Shown: positions 10,046-19,934 of the stretch, one piece after another
Layout of the letters: every line of letters begins with the position of its first letter
How positions within the stretch are numbered: position 1 is the first letter of the stretch
Assembly (NCBI GenBank): GCA_009823505.1
Contig: VZQC01005922.1
Span: 605,291 to 669,290 of the forward strand
DNA: 64,000 bases
Direction: 5' to 3'
Source of the DNA: Rhizomys pruinosus
Taxonomy: Eukaryota; Chordata; Mammalia; Rodentia; Spalacidae
Translations under genes and position numbers: made by a program
Notes under the pieces: generated by a model
Told to the model about the DNA's origin: nothing
What the model saw: the letters and a program-made list of their open reading frames with translations, nothing else
Databases searched by the model: none

Positions 10046-10460
10046 CTGGAGCCCACTCCTGTACCCACTGAGCCCTCTGTCCTAAGTCCAGGCTGATTGA
10101 CAACACAGGCACACCAAGGGACCCCTCGTGCCCAGGTCAATCCTCACCCCACATTCCTACACTGCCTGCACCTTGGTTTCTCTGTAGTTTGGGAGGTGAC
10201 ACTGCCATTTTCTAGGGTGGCTGTGAAATCAACCAAATACATGAAGTGCTATCTACCCATGTAAGCGTGGAGGCAGCTTTCTGTGTGGAGGATGTGTGCT
10301 AGGGTTTCCACTCCCCACCCCCCACCCGGGACAATGTTAATTCCAAGTTCCTTGGTACAGCCATCCAGTGCTGCTCTGCTTTGCGTCCCTGTCACTCCTT
10401 AGCATACTCCTGTCAGGTGGATGGCACCATGCCATGGGTTGGGATCCTGGAGTGCATAAA
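10046..10460. other. Unassigned sequence
   Basis: No gene or repeat family recognised apart from a short C/A-rich run at 10312-10328. It is bounded on the right by the TSD of the next B2. Confidence 0.4.
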
Positions 10461-10472
10461 ATTGAGAAAGTG

Positions 10473-10716
10473 GGGGCTGGAGAGATGGCCTAGCAGTTAA
10501 GAGCACCGACTGCTCTTACAGAGGACCGGGTTTGATCCCCAGCACCCCCATGGTGGCTGAGGACCGTCTGAAACTCCAGTTCCAGGGGAATCTGAGACCC
10601 TCTTCTGACCTCTGCAGCATTGCGCGACACGGGTGCACAAACCTACATGCAGACAGTACATTTATACACATACAGAAATAAATAAAAAAAAATTTTTTAA
10701 GTTATTTAAAAGAAAA
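10473..10716 (+). mobile_element. B2 SINE, short subfamily, near full length
   Basis: Direct B2: gggctggagagatggcctag, B-box-like gggtttgatccccagc, ctgaaactccagttccaggg, gcattgcgcgacacgggtgc, and an A/T-rich tail. TSD atNgagaaagtg at 10461-10472 and 10717-10727. It has one copy of the block that is doubled in the long subfamily. Confidence 0.95.
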
Positions 10717-10778
10717 TCGAGAAAGTGAACTCAGTACCAACATCCATCAGTTTCTTATTCCAAACCACCCCTCTCCTA

Positions 10779-10821
10779 CACACACACACACACACACACA
10801 CATACACACACGCACATACAT

Positions 10822-10852
<31 letters not shown>
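10779..10852 (+). repeat. (CA)n microsatellite, interrupted
   Basis: CA repeats broken by catacacacacgcacataca near 10801. Flanked by ordinary sequence. Confidence 0.97.
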
Positions 10853-10854
<2 letters not shown>

Positions 10855-11024
10855 TTGCTGATTTGTGATTTGGTTCCTCCCCTACTGAGCCCTAAGTTCT
10901 GGTGTCTTCTCTGAAGACTCCTAGCCCTCCTTACACAGGATCAACTCTCTTAACAGACTAGAGTCTGCCCAACCTACATAGCATCACCACCCAGCCATGC
11001 ATGAGTGATCCCCCAACTCTTTTT

Positions 11025-11373
11025 CAAAATAATAATAATAATGAGGAGGAGCAGGAGGAGGAGAAAGGAGAAGGAAGTAAGAGGAGGAAGAAGAAGGGGA
11101 TGAAAGGAATTGAGGAAGACAACCAACATTGATCTCTGACCTATACACACCCATACACACACAAACTTTAAAAATCTTGGGGGCTGGAGAGATGGCTCAA
11201 AAATAATAATAATGAGGAGGAGGAGCAGGAGGAGGAGAAAGGAGAAGGAAGTAAGAGGAGGAAGAAGAAGGGGATGAAAGGAATTGAGGAAGACAACCAA
11301 CATTGATCTCTGACCTATACACACCCATACACACACAAACTTTAAAAATCTTGGGGGCTGGAGAGATGGCTCA
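11025..11373. repeat. 174-bp direct tandem duplication
   Basis: Unit 1 (about 11025-11198) and unit 2 (about 11199-11373) agree almost perfectly: gcaggaggaggag at 11051 and 11225, gggggctggagag at 11179 and 11353, both 174 apart. I see one extra GGA-type triplet in unit 2 and small length changes in the AAT run. Each unit runs from an AAT/GGA-rich tract to the first ~20 bases of a SINE. The repeated 137-codon minus frame simply reads this duplication. Confidence 0.95.
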
Positions 11374-11625
11374 GCAGTTAAGAGCACTTACTCGGCAATC
11401 ATGAGAACTAGAGTTCAGATCCCAGCATCTGTGTAACAAGCCAGCCATAATTAAAACCCCAGGGTCAGGAATGAGACCTTGCCTCAAATAAACAGAGAGT
11501 GATAGAAGAGGTCACCTGATACTTTCTTCTGGCATCTGTGCATGTGCACCAGCTCACATTACTGCACATGTACACACACGCATGCATGCATGGACGCACG
11601 CACATATACTCACACAGATATAAAA
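11353..11625 (+). mobile_element. B4/RSINE1-type or B3-like SINE
   Basis: gggggctggagagatggctc, agagcacttactcggcaatc, agttcagatcccagcatctg, gaccttgcctcaaataaaca, then a CA/CG-rich tail (cacacacgcatgcatgcatg). Its first ~20 bases are also present at the end of duplication unit 1, so the duplication happened after the SINE inserted. Confidence 0.7.
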
Positions 11626-11643
11626 ATTTAGAAAATATTTATA

Positions 11644-11841
11644 TTTCATTTATTTTTATCCTAAGTGTATGACTGTTTTGCATGCAGGTATCTAAGTGCA
11701 CCATGTGCATGCAGTGCCAATAGAGGTCAGAAGAGGGCGCCAGATCCTCTGGAACTGGAATTCTGGATGGTTGTTAGCTGCCATGTGGTTCTCTGCAAGA
11801 ACAGCCAGAGCTCTTGACTGCTGAGCCATCTCTCCAGCCCC
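11644..11841 (-). mobile_element. B2 SINE, diverged
   Basis: Reverse B2 with aggtcagaagagggcgccag, tagctgccatgtggttctct (a short deletion removes the B-box region) and tgagccatctctccagcccc. Confidence 0.88.
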
Positions 11842-11877
11842 AATATTAAAAACTCCCAGATCATCAGGGCTTCTACT

Positions 11878-11905
11878 CCAACACCACACCACACCACACC
11901 ACACC
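11878..11905 (+). repeat. (ACACC)n microsatellite
   Basis: About five ACACC units, accacaccacaccacaccac at its core. Confidence 0.9.
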
Positions 11906-12589
11906 AGACTTTCCCCATTCTTGGAAGAAGGCTCCCGTCCTCCTCCTTGAAGTCCTGGGTCACTGACCAGGCCTCCTCACACGCTGTCCTCGGATCAGGT
12001 GGGAGATCCCACCTCTCCTGTCTTTGTCTCTTAACTGCTGTGTCATGATGTTCTGTGTCGCGGGGCCAAGTGACCAGGTGCTGGGACCTCTGAAACAGTG
12101 AGCCTCTCAGCCTTGTAAGCTGGTCATCTTACATACATTGTCACAGTTGTGGAAAGCACAGTTATGAAATAAGGCAAACCATAATGTCCAGAAAAGAAGT
12201 AGAGGATGAAATTTTTCTTAAATTGAACTTTGTATACATAATTCTTTACACCTAATTACATAATTGCAGAAGTATGATTTTGACTATTACTAGCAATATA
12301 ACAACTTATTTTTAAATAAATTTTTAGTTTAAGAAATCAGTTCATTGTAAAAGGGTACATTTCAATTATAATGATATTATTTTAAATCAGTGATGTTTCC
12401 TTATGAAGTAGGATGCATTCTGGCCAAACAAAAAAGCAAGATTTTTAATTTTAAGCACATAAAAACACCTCAAGCAGTCAGAGTAAAGCTAATTCATGTT
12501 CTACTTTGTGTTGCTCAGTGTCCTGCTGTTACCATTTATTTCACATCTTGCACTTACAGGCAGGTCTTAGAGCTGCGTGGCTCCCTGCG
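11906..12589. other. Unassigned sequence, AT-rich in its second half
   Basis: No family recognised. 12180-12480 is strongly AT-rich and lacks SINE signatures. The 90-codon plus frame at 12390-12662 runs into a SINE and is not supported as a gene. Confidence 0.5.
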
Positions 12590-12655
12590 GCTCCCTGGCC
12601 AGCAGGCTAGCCTGCTTGGTGAGTTCCAGGCTAATGAGAGACTTGATCTCAAAAA

Positions 12656-12698
<43 letters not shown>

Positions 12699-12780
12699 AT
12701 ATGATGGAAGTCCTCAGAGGAATGACGCTGAGGTTGTCCTCCAGCCTCCACAAGTATGATCACAATCACAATCACAAATG
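12590..12780 (+). mobile_element. B4/RSINE1-type SINE, 3' part
   Basis: ggccagcaggctagcctgct, aatgagagacttgatctcaa, an AAAT expansion, then gaatgacgctgaggttgtcc and tccagcctccacaagtatga: the 3' half of the RSINE1 consensus, in order. Confidence 0.75.
12652..12700 (+). repeat. (AAAT)n microsatellite
   Basis: About 12 AAAT units, grown inside the SINE at 12590-12780 at the position of its internal A-rich stretch. Confidence 0.97.
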
Positions 12781-13267
12781 TGCACAAAGCCACCTTCCTC
12801 TGGTGACCTGCACACTACCCCAGAGTCCCCAATGTCCCCCATGGCAGTCACTCTGGGACTTGGCACACTACCTCACAGGCTGACCACTGGGCCTAGGCTT
12901 CCTCACTTGCAGAACAAGGCTTCTGTAGGCAGGACCTTTGTTCAACACCCAGCATGGTGTGTGGCTTTCAACGGACTCAATGGCTCTTACCGGAGTAAGC
13001 AAATGTTGAGCCCCATTGTACCTGGACTTACAAGGGCAGGAAGCAGATCAGAGGCTTCCTCTCTAAGGTCCCAGCTAAAAGCTGGTACATTAAATTCTGA
13101 ACACAAATGTGCTAGGACCCTGGCATCCACCACCCTCTCTGAGGAGATTCATAAATACAGCTCGGATCAAGATGAGTCAAGACTGGATCTGTAGGCAGGA
13201 AAAGAAAGCGGATTTTAGAAAAGAGCATAAGAAGCGTGGACTGAAGGGCTTGAAGGAGGAGTGTTAA
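12781..13267. other. Unassigned sequence left of the inverted repeat
   Basis: No repeat family recognised. A 138-codon plus frame (12778-13194) starts within the SINE tail and has no recognisable domain. The inverted-repeat homology begins sharply at 13268. Confidence 0.5.
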
Positions 13268-13869
13268 CAGAGTTTTAAAGAAGCCCAGCATGGGTATAGC
13301 ATACACTTGCACAGTTTGCATGGAGTAGATGTTTCAGCATTGGGTCCTCTGTCTAGCATCAATAAATTACTAATGAAGTGAAAGTTGCTTTCAGTGGAGA
13401 GTAGCTCCATCCCGAGGAGGGGCTTCCCCTGTACATCAGACTGCCTCTGCCCAGCTGTGCACATCCTTACAGGGGCTCTAACGGTTCCTGTGCTCCACAG
13501 CTGTCCCATCTCCTTGGGAACCTCAGAGCCTCAGTGCTGAAATTGACCTTGTGGCTATCAGGCACAACAGCCCACAGGCAGAAAGGGGCCGGAGTGCAGA
13601 GACCTCCATTCATTTATTCTTGAGGGCCAGGACTCCAGCATAGGAGCCCAACTGGCCTTCTCCACATCACCATTGATATTTTTATAGGACGACCTAAGAG
13701 TCAATTAGGTCAGGCCCCAGGAGCGATACCTCTGGGACATCATCTTTGACCCTCATATACACTATCAGGGGGAGGGGCTGGTCCTCAGGTCACCGCTATG
13801 TAAACTGTGGGTCAGAAACAAGACCTCTCCTGCCTCACCAGCCATCCCTGGCAGCATAGAATGCTGGTT
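13268..13869 (+). repeat. Left arm of a ~600-bp inverted repeat
   Basis: From cagagttttaaagaagccca to gcatagaatgctggtt this arm is the reverse complement of 14084-14686. By eye I count roughly two dozen differences over 602 bases (about 96% identity), including one short indel near 13678-13690. I do not recognise the arm as a known SINE, LTR or L1. The mirrored 81- and 86-codon frames inside the arms differ mainly by amino-acid changes, which speaks against a protein. Confidence 0.95.
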
Positions 13870-14083
13870 CCACTGGGGCACACAGGCCAGGGCAGAGCTC
13901 TCCTGGCACATTTCAACACCCTCACCCAGGCAAGCACCCCTGGAGTTACATCAAGGGCCGTGGCTTCTTCTGGGTCCTGGGCCTATTTCTGAGTGCTCAC
14001 ACTCAGGAAGGATTGTAAGACCATTAGGCCACGCTGAGTTGCCAGGGGTCCAGAGAGTTCTCCCGAAAGGCGCGGGCACCTCA
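13870..14083. other. Spacer (loop) of the inverted repeat
   Basis: 214 bp of non-repeated sequence between the arms, from ccactggggcacacaggcca to gaaaggcgcgggcacctc. No ORF, SINE or LTR seen. The CpG-containing aaaggcgcgggcac lies next to the right arm. Confidence 0.8.
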
Positions 14084-14686
14084 AACCACCATTCTATGCT
14101 GCCAGGGATGGCTGGTGAGGCAGGAGAGGTCTTGTTTCTGACCCACAGTTTACGTAGCGGTGACCTGAGGACCAGCCCCTCCCCCTGATAGTGTATATGA
14201 GGGTCAAAGATGATGTCCCAGGGGTATCACTCCTGGGGCCTGACCTAATTGACTCTTAGGTCGTACTATTAAATATATCAATGGTGATGTAGAGAAGGCC
14301 AGTTGGGCTCCTATGCTGGAGTCCTGGCCCTCAAGAATAAATGAATGGAGGTCTCTGCACTCTGGCTCCTTCCTGCCTGTGGGCCGCTGTGCCTGATAGC
14401 CACAAGGCCAATTTCAGCACTGAGGCTCTGAGGTTCCCAAGGAGATGGGACAGCTGTCAAGCACATGAACCGTTAGAGCCCCTGTAAGGATGTGCACAGC
14501 TGGGCAGAGGCAGTCTGATGTACAGGGGAAGCCCCTCCTCGGAATGGGGCTACTCTCCTCTGAAAGCAACTTTCACTTCATTAGCAATTTATTGATGCTA
14601 GACAGAGGACCCAATGCTGAAACATCTACTCCTCGCAAACTGCCCAAGTGTATGCTATACCCATGCTTGGCTTCTTTAAAACTCTG
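14084..14686 (-). repeat. Right arm of a ~600-bp inverted repeat
   Basis: aaccaccattctatgctgcc to ggcttctttaaaactctg, the reverse complement of 13268-13869. Arm lengths are 603 and 602. A SINE begins within 5 bp of its outer end. Confidence 0.95.
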
Positions 14687-14690
14687 CCAG

Positions 14691-15020
14691 AAGGCTGAGG
14701 AGAAGGCTCAGTCGGGAAAGTGTTGGGGTTGGGCAAGTATGAACACCTGAGTCTGATCTTCAGCACCCATGTAAAAAGCTGAACAAGTGGTGTACACCTA
14801 TAATCCCAGCAATGGAGAGGATAAGACAGAAAGATTCTCAGGGCTGGCTGGCCAACCAGGCAAGCCAATCAGTGAGCTGCAAGTTTAGTGAGAGACCCTG
14901 TCTCAAGAAATAATAATAGTAATAAGATGGAGAAATGCTGAAGGAAGCTATCGGACATCAGCCTCTGGCCTCCAGAGGGGACATATGTGCACCCGCACAA
15001 GTACATGTACACACAAAAAT
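14691..15020 (+). mobile_element. B4/RSINE1-type SINE
   Basis: gaggagaaggctcagtcggg, ttcagcacccatgtaaaaag, gtgtacacctataatcccag, tagtgagagaccctgtctca, cagcctctggcctccagagg, and a CA-rich end. The order is tRNA-like head, B1-like body, then family-specific tail. Confidence 0.8.
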
Positions 15021-15040
15021 AAATAACAAAACCCAGTAGG

Positions 15041-15149
15041 AGTTAGGCATCATGCCACAGGCTTATAAATCCCAACACTCAGGAGGCTCACACGTGAGGA
15101 CCACCAGTTCAAGATCAGCCTATAGTATACAGGGAGACTCTGTCTCCGT
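15041..15149 (+). mobile_element. B1 SINE, shortened and diverged
   Basis: taggcatcatgccacaggct, aaatcccaacactcaggagg, agggagactctgtctccgtg: direct B1 with an internal deletion, followed at once by an ID-like head. Confidence 0.65.
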
Positions 15150-15243
15150 GGGCTGGAGTGCGGCTCAGTCATAGAACACTTGCTGGGAATGCATGAGCCC
15201 CAGGGCTCCATCCACAGCATTGCAAAAATGAAATAATAAATAA
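15150..15243 (+). mobile_element. ID-like SINE
   Basis: ggctggagtgcggctcagtc, catagaacacttgctgggaa, gggctccatccacagcattg and an A-rich tail resemble the tRNA-Ala-derived ID/BC1 head. Confidence 0.65.
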
Positions 15244-15712
15244 CCTATAGGGGGCTCCTTTAGTCATAGCAGAGCTGTGCTTGAGGTAGGAGGAAAGAGT
15301 GAATTTCCTTTTCCTAGGAAAAGCCCATTAAAGTGAAGAGTCTCTCTTGTGGGTAGCAGGGTTCTCAAAGGATAGGGGAATCTTCAAGAGACCCCAAGCA
15401 GTTCTTCCTTTCTTAGCCAAAACCTGGCTGTCTGAAGGGCCTGGCCAGGCCACAGGATGCCTATCTCAGGTGTGCTCTGAAGTCCCAGTGACCCCGGCAC
15501 TGTCTGACACCTCTGCACATGTTTCCATATCAGCTCTGCCACCACGCAGGCAACACCATGGCCATCCCTCCTGGCCCATCCCATGAGCTCTGCTAGAATT
15601 TGAATCTTCAGGATGAGCTTCCTCCAATGGCCCATGGGCTGAAAGCTTGTTCCCCAAAGCAATACTCCTAGGAGGCAGGTGAGGAGGGACTTTTAAGATC
15701 TGGGACCCATAT
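15244..15712. other. Unassigned sequence
   Basis: No family recognised. Two overlapping short minus frames (92 and 63 codons) and a 79-codon plus frame have no domain. Confidence 0.45.
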
Positions 15713-16037
15713 CTCCTACTGTTACAGCTATGACAAGATACCTGACCAAAGCTACATAAGAAAGGGTTTATTTTGGCCCAGTCTGACCACTGCGGGGAGC
15801 TTCTTCATAGAAGGAGCTTGAGGCAGCTGCTCACACTGGGTCCATAGTCAGGAAGAAGAGAGATGAGTGCTGGTGTTCACTTTGTTCGCTCCTTTATGAC
15901 CAGAATCCTGACCCATGAAACGGTACGTCCACAGTTGGAGTGGGTCTTCCCACCTGGATTAGCCTTATCTCGAAACTCCCTCAGCAGAGGATTGTCTCCT
16001 AGGTGATTTTAGACAATCGAAATTAAGTGAACACTAA
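15713..16037 (-). mobile_element. MaLR-type LTR
   Basis: Reverse LTR: cagctatgacaagatacctg, aagaaagggtttattttggc (reverse of the AATAAA region), tccatagtcaggaagaagag, cacctggattagccttatct, cctaggtgattttagacaat. Confidence 0.75.
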
Positions 16038-16206
16038 AAATGAACATTTCTAGACCATTGCGGAGGTGCCTCAACAGAGATCATGGGGACTTCTTTGTCT
16101 TTTCTCTTTCTCATCACAAGCAGGCAAAGGGTGGAAGGATTGCCATATGATGAGTTGCCCCAGTAATGTGTGTCTCCCCCAACAAAAGGCTTAAAAGCAA
16201 AGGATT

Positions 16207-16348
16207 GGGGCTGGGCTTGGTGGCCTTTAGTCCCAGCACTGGGAAGCAGAGGCAGGCAGATCTCTGTGAAATCAAGGCCAGCCTGATCTACAGAGCAAGT
16301 TCCAGTTGGAGCTACAGGAAGACCTCGTCTCAAAAAAAAAAAAAAAAC
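16207..16348 (+). mobile_element. B1 SINE
   Basis: Direct B1: gggctgggcttggtggcctt, ggcaggcagatctctgtgaa, gacctcgtctcaaaaaaaaa. A few bases are deleted near the 5' end (ggtggcctttagtcccag). Confidence 0.88.
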
Positions 16349-16400
16349 AAGCAAACAGGAAATGGATTGTTGGCCTGATCATGTGGCTTTCTAAGTTCAG

Positions 16401-16696
16401 ACCTAAGGAGATAGCTCAGTCAGTAAAGTTCTTGCCTTGGAAGCAGGAGGACCTGAGTTCAATCCCTGAAACCCATGTACAAAGCCAGACATGGTGACTG
16501 TTCCAGTGCTGGGAGGCAAAGACAGGTGAATCCCTGGGGTTCACTGGCCAATCAGACTAGTCTGCTTGGTGAGTGACACTAACTCACTCAAACAAGATGG
16601 ACAGCATCCGAGTTGACCTTTGGCCACCACATGCACATGTACACCCCCCCACACACACACATGTGCATGTGTGTACACACACACACTCACACTCAA
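16401..16696 (+). mobile_element. B4/RSINE1-type SINE with CA tail
   Basis: aaggagatagctcagtcagt, ggaggacctgagttcaatcc, ctggggttcactggccaatc, gagttgacctttggccacca, then CA/TG-rich sequence to 16696. Confidence 0.82.
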
Positions 16697-17007
16697 AACT
16701 ATGAGCTAAAATAAATGTTTGTTTTTTACAAGCTAATTGTGTCAGGTGTTAGTTACAGTAACAGAAGGCCGGCTCCTATGGGCCTCTTCCTCCATCCTCA
16801 CCACCTACATTTTGACAGTCCTCAGCAGAGTGAAGGCTCCAGGGACGGTGTCACTTAGGAGCTCGAGCAGGTCCTTAGTGCTTCCTAACACTGGAGTGCT
16901 GTCAGGGGTCAGAGAGGGGAGGCATCCCAGGGCTGAGTGGCTTCTAATGGCCAGAAGGGAGTGTACGGGCTCCAGGGACCAGGCCTGGGGCCATTTGCAG
17001 AGGATGC
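16697..17007. other. Unassigned sequence
   Basis: Nothing recognised. A 121-codon plus frame (16737-17102) extends into the next LTR and is not supported. Confidence 0.4.
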
Positions 17008-17415
17008 TTGTTCTGGTTTCCCTTTTATTGCTGAGACAAAACACTCTGACCAACCAATTTGGGGAGGAAAGGGTTTATTGGCTCACATCTTCCGGGTTAT
17101 AGTTCATCACTGAAGGATCCCAAGGTAGGAACTCAGGGCAAGAACCTGGAGGCAGGAGCTGAAGCACAGGCCATGGAGGAATGCTGCTTACTGGCTTGTT
17201 CCCCTGGCCCATGCCTGGCCTGCTTTCTTATACTGTACACAACAACCTGCCCAGGGTGGCACCACCCACAGTGGGCTGGGCCCTCCCACATCACCCAACA
17301 ATCAAGTCAATACTCCACAGATATGGCCACAGGCCAGTCCAATGGAGCCAATTCCCCAACTGAGGCTCCCTCAACCCAGGTGTGTCAAATTGACACTAAA
17401 GCTATCTAGCACAAT
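17008..17415 (-). mobile_element. MaLR-type solo LTR, well preserved
   Basis: Reverse LTR: ttgttctggtttccctttta, ggggaggaaagggtttattg, gaggcaggagctgaagcaca, cagtgggctgggccctccca, gtgtgtcaaattgacactaa, gctatctagcacaat. Closely related to the LTR at 54802-55206; for example both read cttatactgtacaNaacaac. Confidence 0.9.
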
Positions 17416-18196
17416 GCTCTTATAGATTCTTGGGAGAAGGCCTACCATGCATGTTTTCCTGGATTAAAGAATGATTATGAATACTTCTTCAAATCCCATA
17501 CCTGCCATTCATTCCACACATGTGCCTCTCAGCTTGGTGCCTGTCCTGAGCACTGTGGTCCAGAAGGACAGACTGCTGCACCAAGCAAGACATTGTTGGG
17601 CTGTTCTGTGTGCATAGAGCAATTTCCCTGGGGTCTCGGTATACAGTCCTTTCCTCTCTGATGAGAGACAGCTCTTCTCACACACACCTCTTCCTGAGAC
17701 ACCTATCTGCATGTTTTCCCCAGTCTTCTCCAGAGCACTGATTTTTCCTCATTCTGAAATATTGAGACTTGCTAAAGACCTCATCAGCTGCCTTCTCTCC
17801 TCTACCGCCTTCTGTGTGGCTATCGTTCAGCTTGCTTCTGGAATGGGCAATGGACTTCCTGTTGGGCTGTGGGAAGTCACATTTCTGCTTCCAGCTGGAG
17901 GAACCACAACAAGACACCAGTGTAAACAGCTGAGGGCACTGTGATTCCAGTCAGATCCCCCAAACTGCTCCACCTTCCAGCTGTCCCAGGAGGTGAAGAA
18001 GGGCTTTCTATGGATGGGAAAGGGAAGGCGTCTCTGTTGGATTCGCAGGGCAGAGGCTCTGGGAGGGCTACAGAAACCTAACCACCTGTGGCTATGTGAG
18101 AGACAGAGCTCCTGTTCTGTGTAGTCAATGTCCATTTTCAAAACTTCCAGGTGAAAAGTTCTAAAAGCTCATTCAGTTTTTAAAAAATGTTCTCAA
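17416..18196. other. Unassigned sequence
   Basis: No repeat family or gene recognised. The longest frame is 104 codons (minus, 17827-18141), with no domain. Confidence 0.45.
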
Positions 18197-18520
18197 AGGA
18201 GTCTGGGCAGCTCAGTGGGTAAATTACGTGTCCTGAAAGCGTGAGGACTCCAGTTCAGATAAAGTACCCACTTAAAACCTGCAGAGGGCAGTACAACTTG
18301 GCTGTAATCAGAGCGACAAGGAGTCTGTTGGCCAGCTAGTCCGGCCAAATTGGTGATCCCCAGGCTGAGTGAGAGACCGTGTCTCAAACATTAAGGTAGA
18401 GAACAGTGGAGGAAGTCATCCAATGTCAACCTCTGGCCTCCACATGTCTATGTGTGCCCCCGTGCACACACACAAACACGTATGTGTACACCCTCCTAAA
18501 TACACATGCACATGCACAAA
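18197..18520 (+). mobile_element. B4/RSINE1-type SINE
   Basis: gtctgggcagctcagtgggt, ccagttcagataaagtaccc, gagtgagagaccgtgtctca, tgtcaacctctggcctccac, then a CA/TG-rich tail. Confidence 0.8.
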
Positions 18521-18909
18521 ATGTTGTCTTGTGATTTAAACTGTGGAGTAACTACGCAGTTGGACAAACAGCATCTAGCTCCCTACAGGAAACAGCTATT
18601 TGGAAATTATGCTTATAAGGATGAAAGGCTGGTACAGGGCTAACTTTGACTGCCTGGGTGTGATTTGGAGGATTCTCTGGAAGGAGGGTGTTCTCTCTTC
18701 ACTCCTGCCCCTCAGCAGTCAGCAGAACCGCACACAAGTTCACACACTTGCAGCCCTTATGGTCAACAACAGTTACATCCTAATTCTGGATGGACTGAGA
18801 ACACAAAAGTTCCCACACTCCCGGGAAGAGCCCTATTGTGTTGTAGTCATGGTAACTCGCAGCAGACCCAGCGCTAAGCCCTTTCAATGCCCTCAAGGAA
18901 CAAGTTTTG
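18521..18909. other. Unassigned sequence upstream of the promoter-like block
   Basis: No family recognised. The 113-codon plus frame (18600-18941) has no domain. Confidence 0.4.
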
Positions 18910-19140
18910 CCGCCAACCAATCAGTGGTATCCCCTGTGTGACATTCAGCCAATCACGAAAAGGTATCTCTCTACTAATCCACCTGAATGGCAACTTTCTT
19001 GCCCAGTTACATTCAGGAGATGGCAAATGATGCTGCACACCCTCTGAGGGTGGGGGCGGGGGAGGGGTGCTCATCAGGACTACTGCTTGCGCCCCGCCCC
19101 ACCCGCCCCCCCCCCCAGACAACCGGAGGGGCCGAGGTCC
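18910..19140. promoter_or_regulatory. Promoter-like block: two CCAAT boxes and GC boxes
   Basis: Seen: aaccaatcag (CCAAT 18917-18921) and agccaatcac (CCAAT 18949-18953), 32 bases apart and in the same orientation, each matching the NF-Y consensus. They are followed by GC boxes gggtgggggcgggggagggg (~19048-19067) and cgccccgccccacccgcccc (~19090-19109), then ccggaggggccgagg. CpG is locally enriched compared with the neighbourhood. No TATA box. NF-Y plus Sp1-type sites fit a TATA-less promoter, but an unrecognised LTR U3 region could look the same. No adjoining transcript or exon was found. Confidence 0.4.
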
Positions 19141-19739
19141 TGCTTGCTTGAGTGAGCAGGAGTTCAGTTTTGCTTTTCATTTTGGAGTTGAGAGATGGTC
19201 TCATTGTCCTTGACAAAGTTATCATTCAGTGTCTACATTGTGACTATGTTAATTAAGACTTTTCACTCCCAAACCCTCTCCGGCATAACTTTTTTATTTT
19301 CCCTGGAGTTAATGTTTGCTTTATGGTTTTCATCTGCTTCATTTTCTTTTCCTGTTTTGCATAACTTTTTTTGTTGTTTTCAACAAACTGCATAATTACT
19401 CTGCATTTTACATTTGCTTATTATTGTCTGTACTTCTCCCTAATTTATCCCCAAACTCTTCTCCACTCCCTAGGCTCCTTCCCTGTGGGTATAAAATGTC
19501 TTTCACTGTGTTCCAATACATTAGCTTAGTTCCATTGATTTCATTTTCTGCAAATCCCCTTGGATGCCCTTGACCTCTCCAGCTGCTCTTGTCTTACAGT
19601 GGTGTTGCCCTCGTTGCCAGTCGGCAGAGCCTCTACTGCTCTCTGACTCATTGGACCCATTTTCTGAAACCTGGGCAGAGTGAGGTTTTGAAGATGGCTG
19701 CATATCTGGAACTGCCTTCCCTCCCATTCTTGATTATTC
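19141..19739. other. Unassigned, T-rich sequence
   Basis: Pyrimidine/T-rich plus strand (for example 19280-19400), without a recognised family. Frames up to 85 codons only. Confidence 0.4.
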
Positions 19740-19858
19740 AGCTGATGTTAGAGGCTCAGTTATCTCCACCCCCAAATTCATGTGTTGAAGTGCTAACCCC
19801 ACTATCTTACGGTGTAATTGTACATGGAGCTGTAGCCTTTGCACAGGTAACCAAGGTA
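19740..19858 (+). mobile_element. Possible ancient LTR fragment (mammalian MaLR/MLT-like)
   Basis: ccacccccaaattcatgtgt and tgttgaagtgctaaccccac match the common mammalian LTR phrase around 'aattcatatgttgaagtcct'. Too short to assign a family. Confidence 0.35.
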
Positions 19859-19859
19859 A

Positions 19860-19932
19860 GAGGAGGGTGTTAGAGGAGCACTAATCTAGTGTGAAGAGGA
19901 GGGTGTTAGAAGGAGCACTAATCTAGTGTGAA
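19860..19932. repeat. 36/37-bp tandem duplication
   Basis: Two units, each gaggagggtgttaga then ggagcactaatctagtgtga, differing by one A. The second unit abuts a SINE. Confidence 0.9.
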
Positions 19933-19934
19933 GA

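Noticed and set aside
9411..10112. 233-codon minus frame
   Set aside because: The longest frame in the window, but it reads the complement of the GGAAA/GGAA repeat, the 33-bp minisatellite and a B1; low-complexity L/S/F/P runs.
10974..11387. 137-codon minus frame with an internal repeat
   Set aside because: It translates the 174-bp tandem DNA duplication, an AAT/GGA tract; no protein domain.
13264..13509. 81-codon minus frame mirrored by an 86-codon plus frame at 14490-14750
   Set aside because: Both come from the inverted-repeat arms; most differences between them change the amino acid, giving no sign of selection for a protein.
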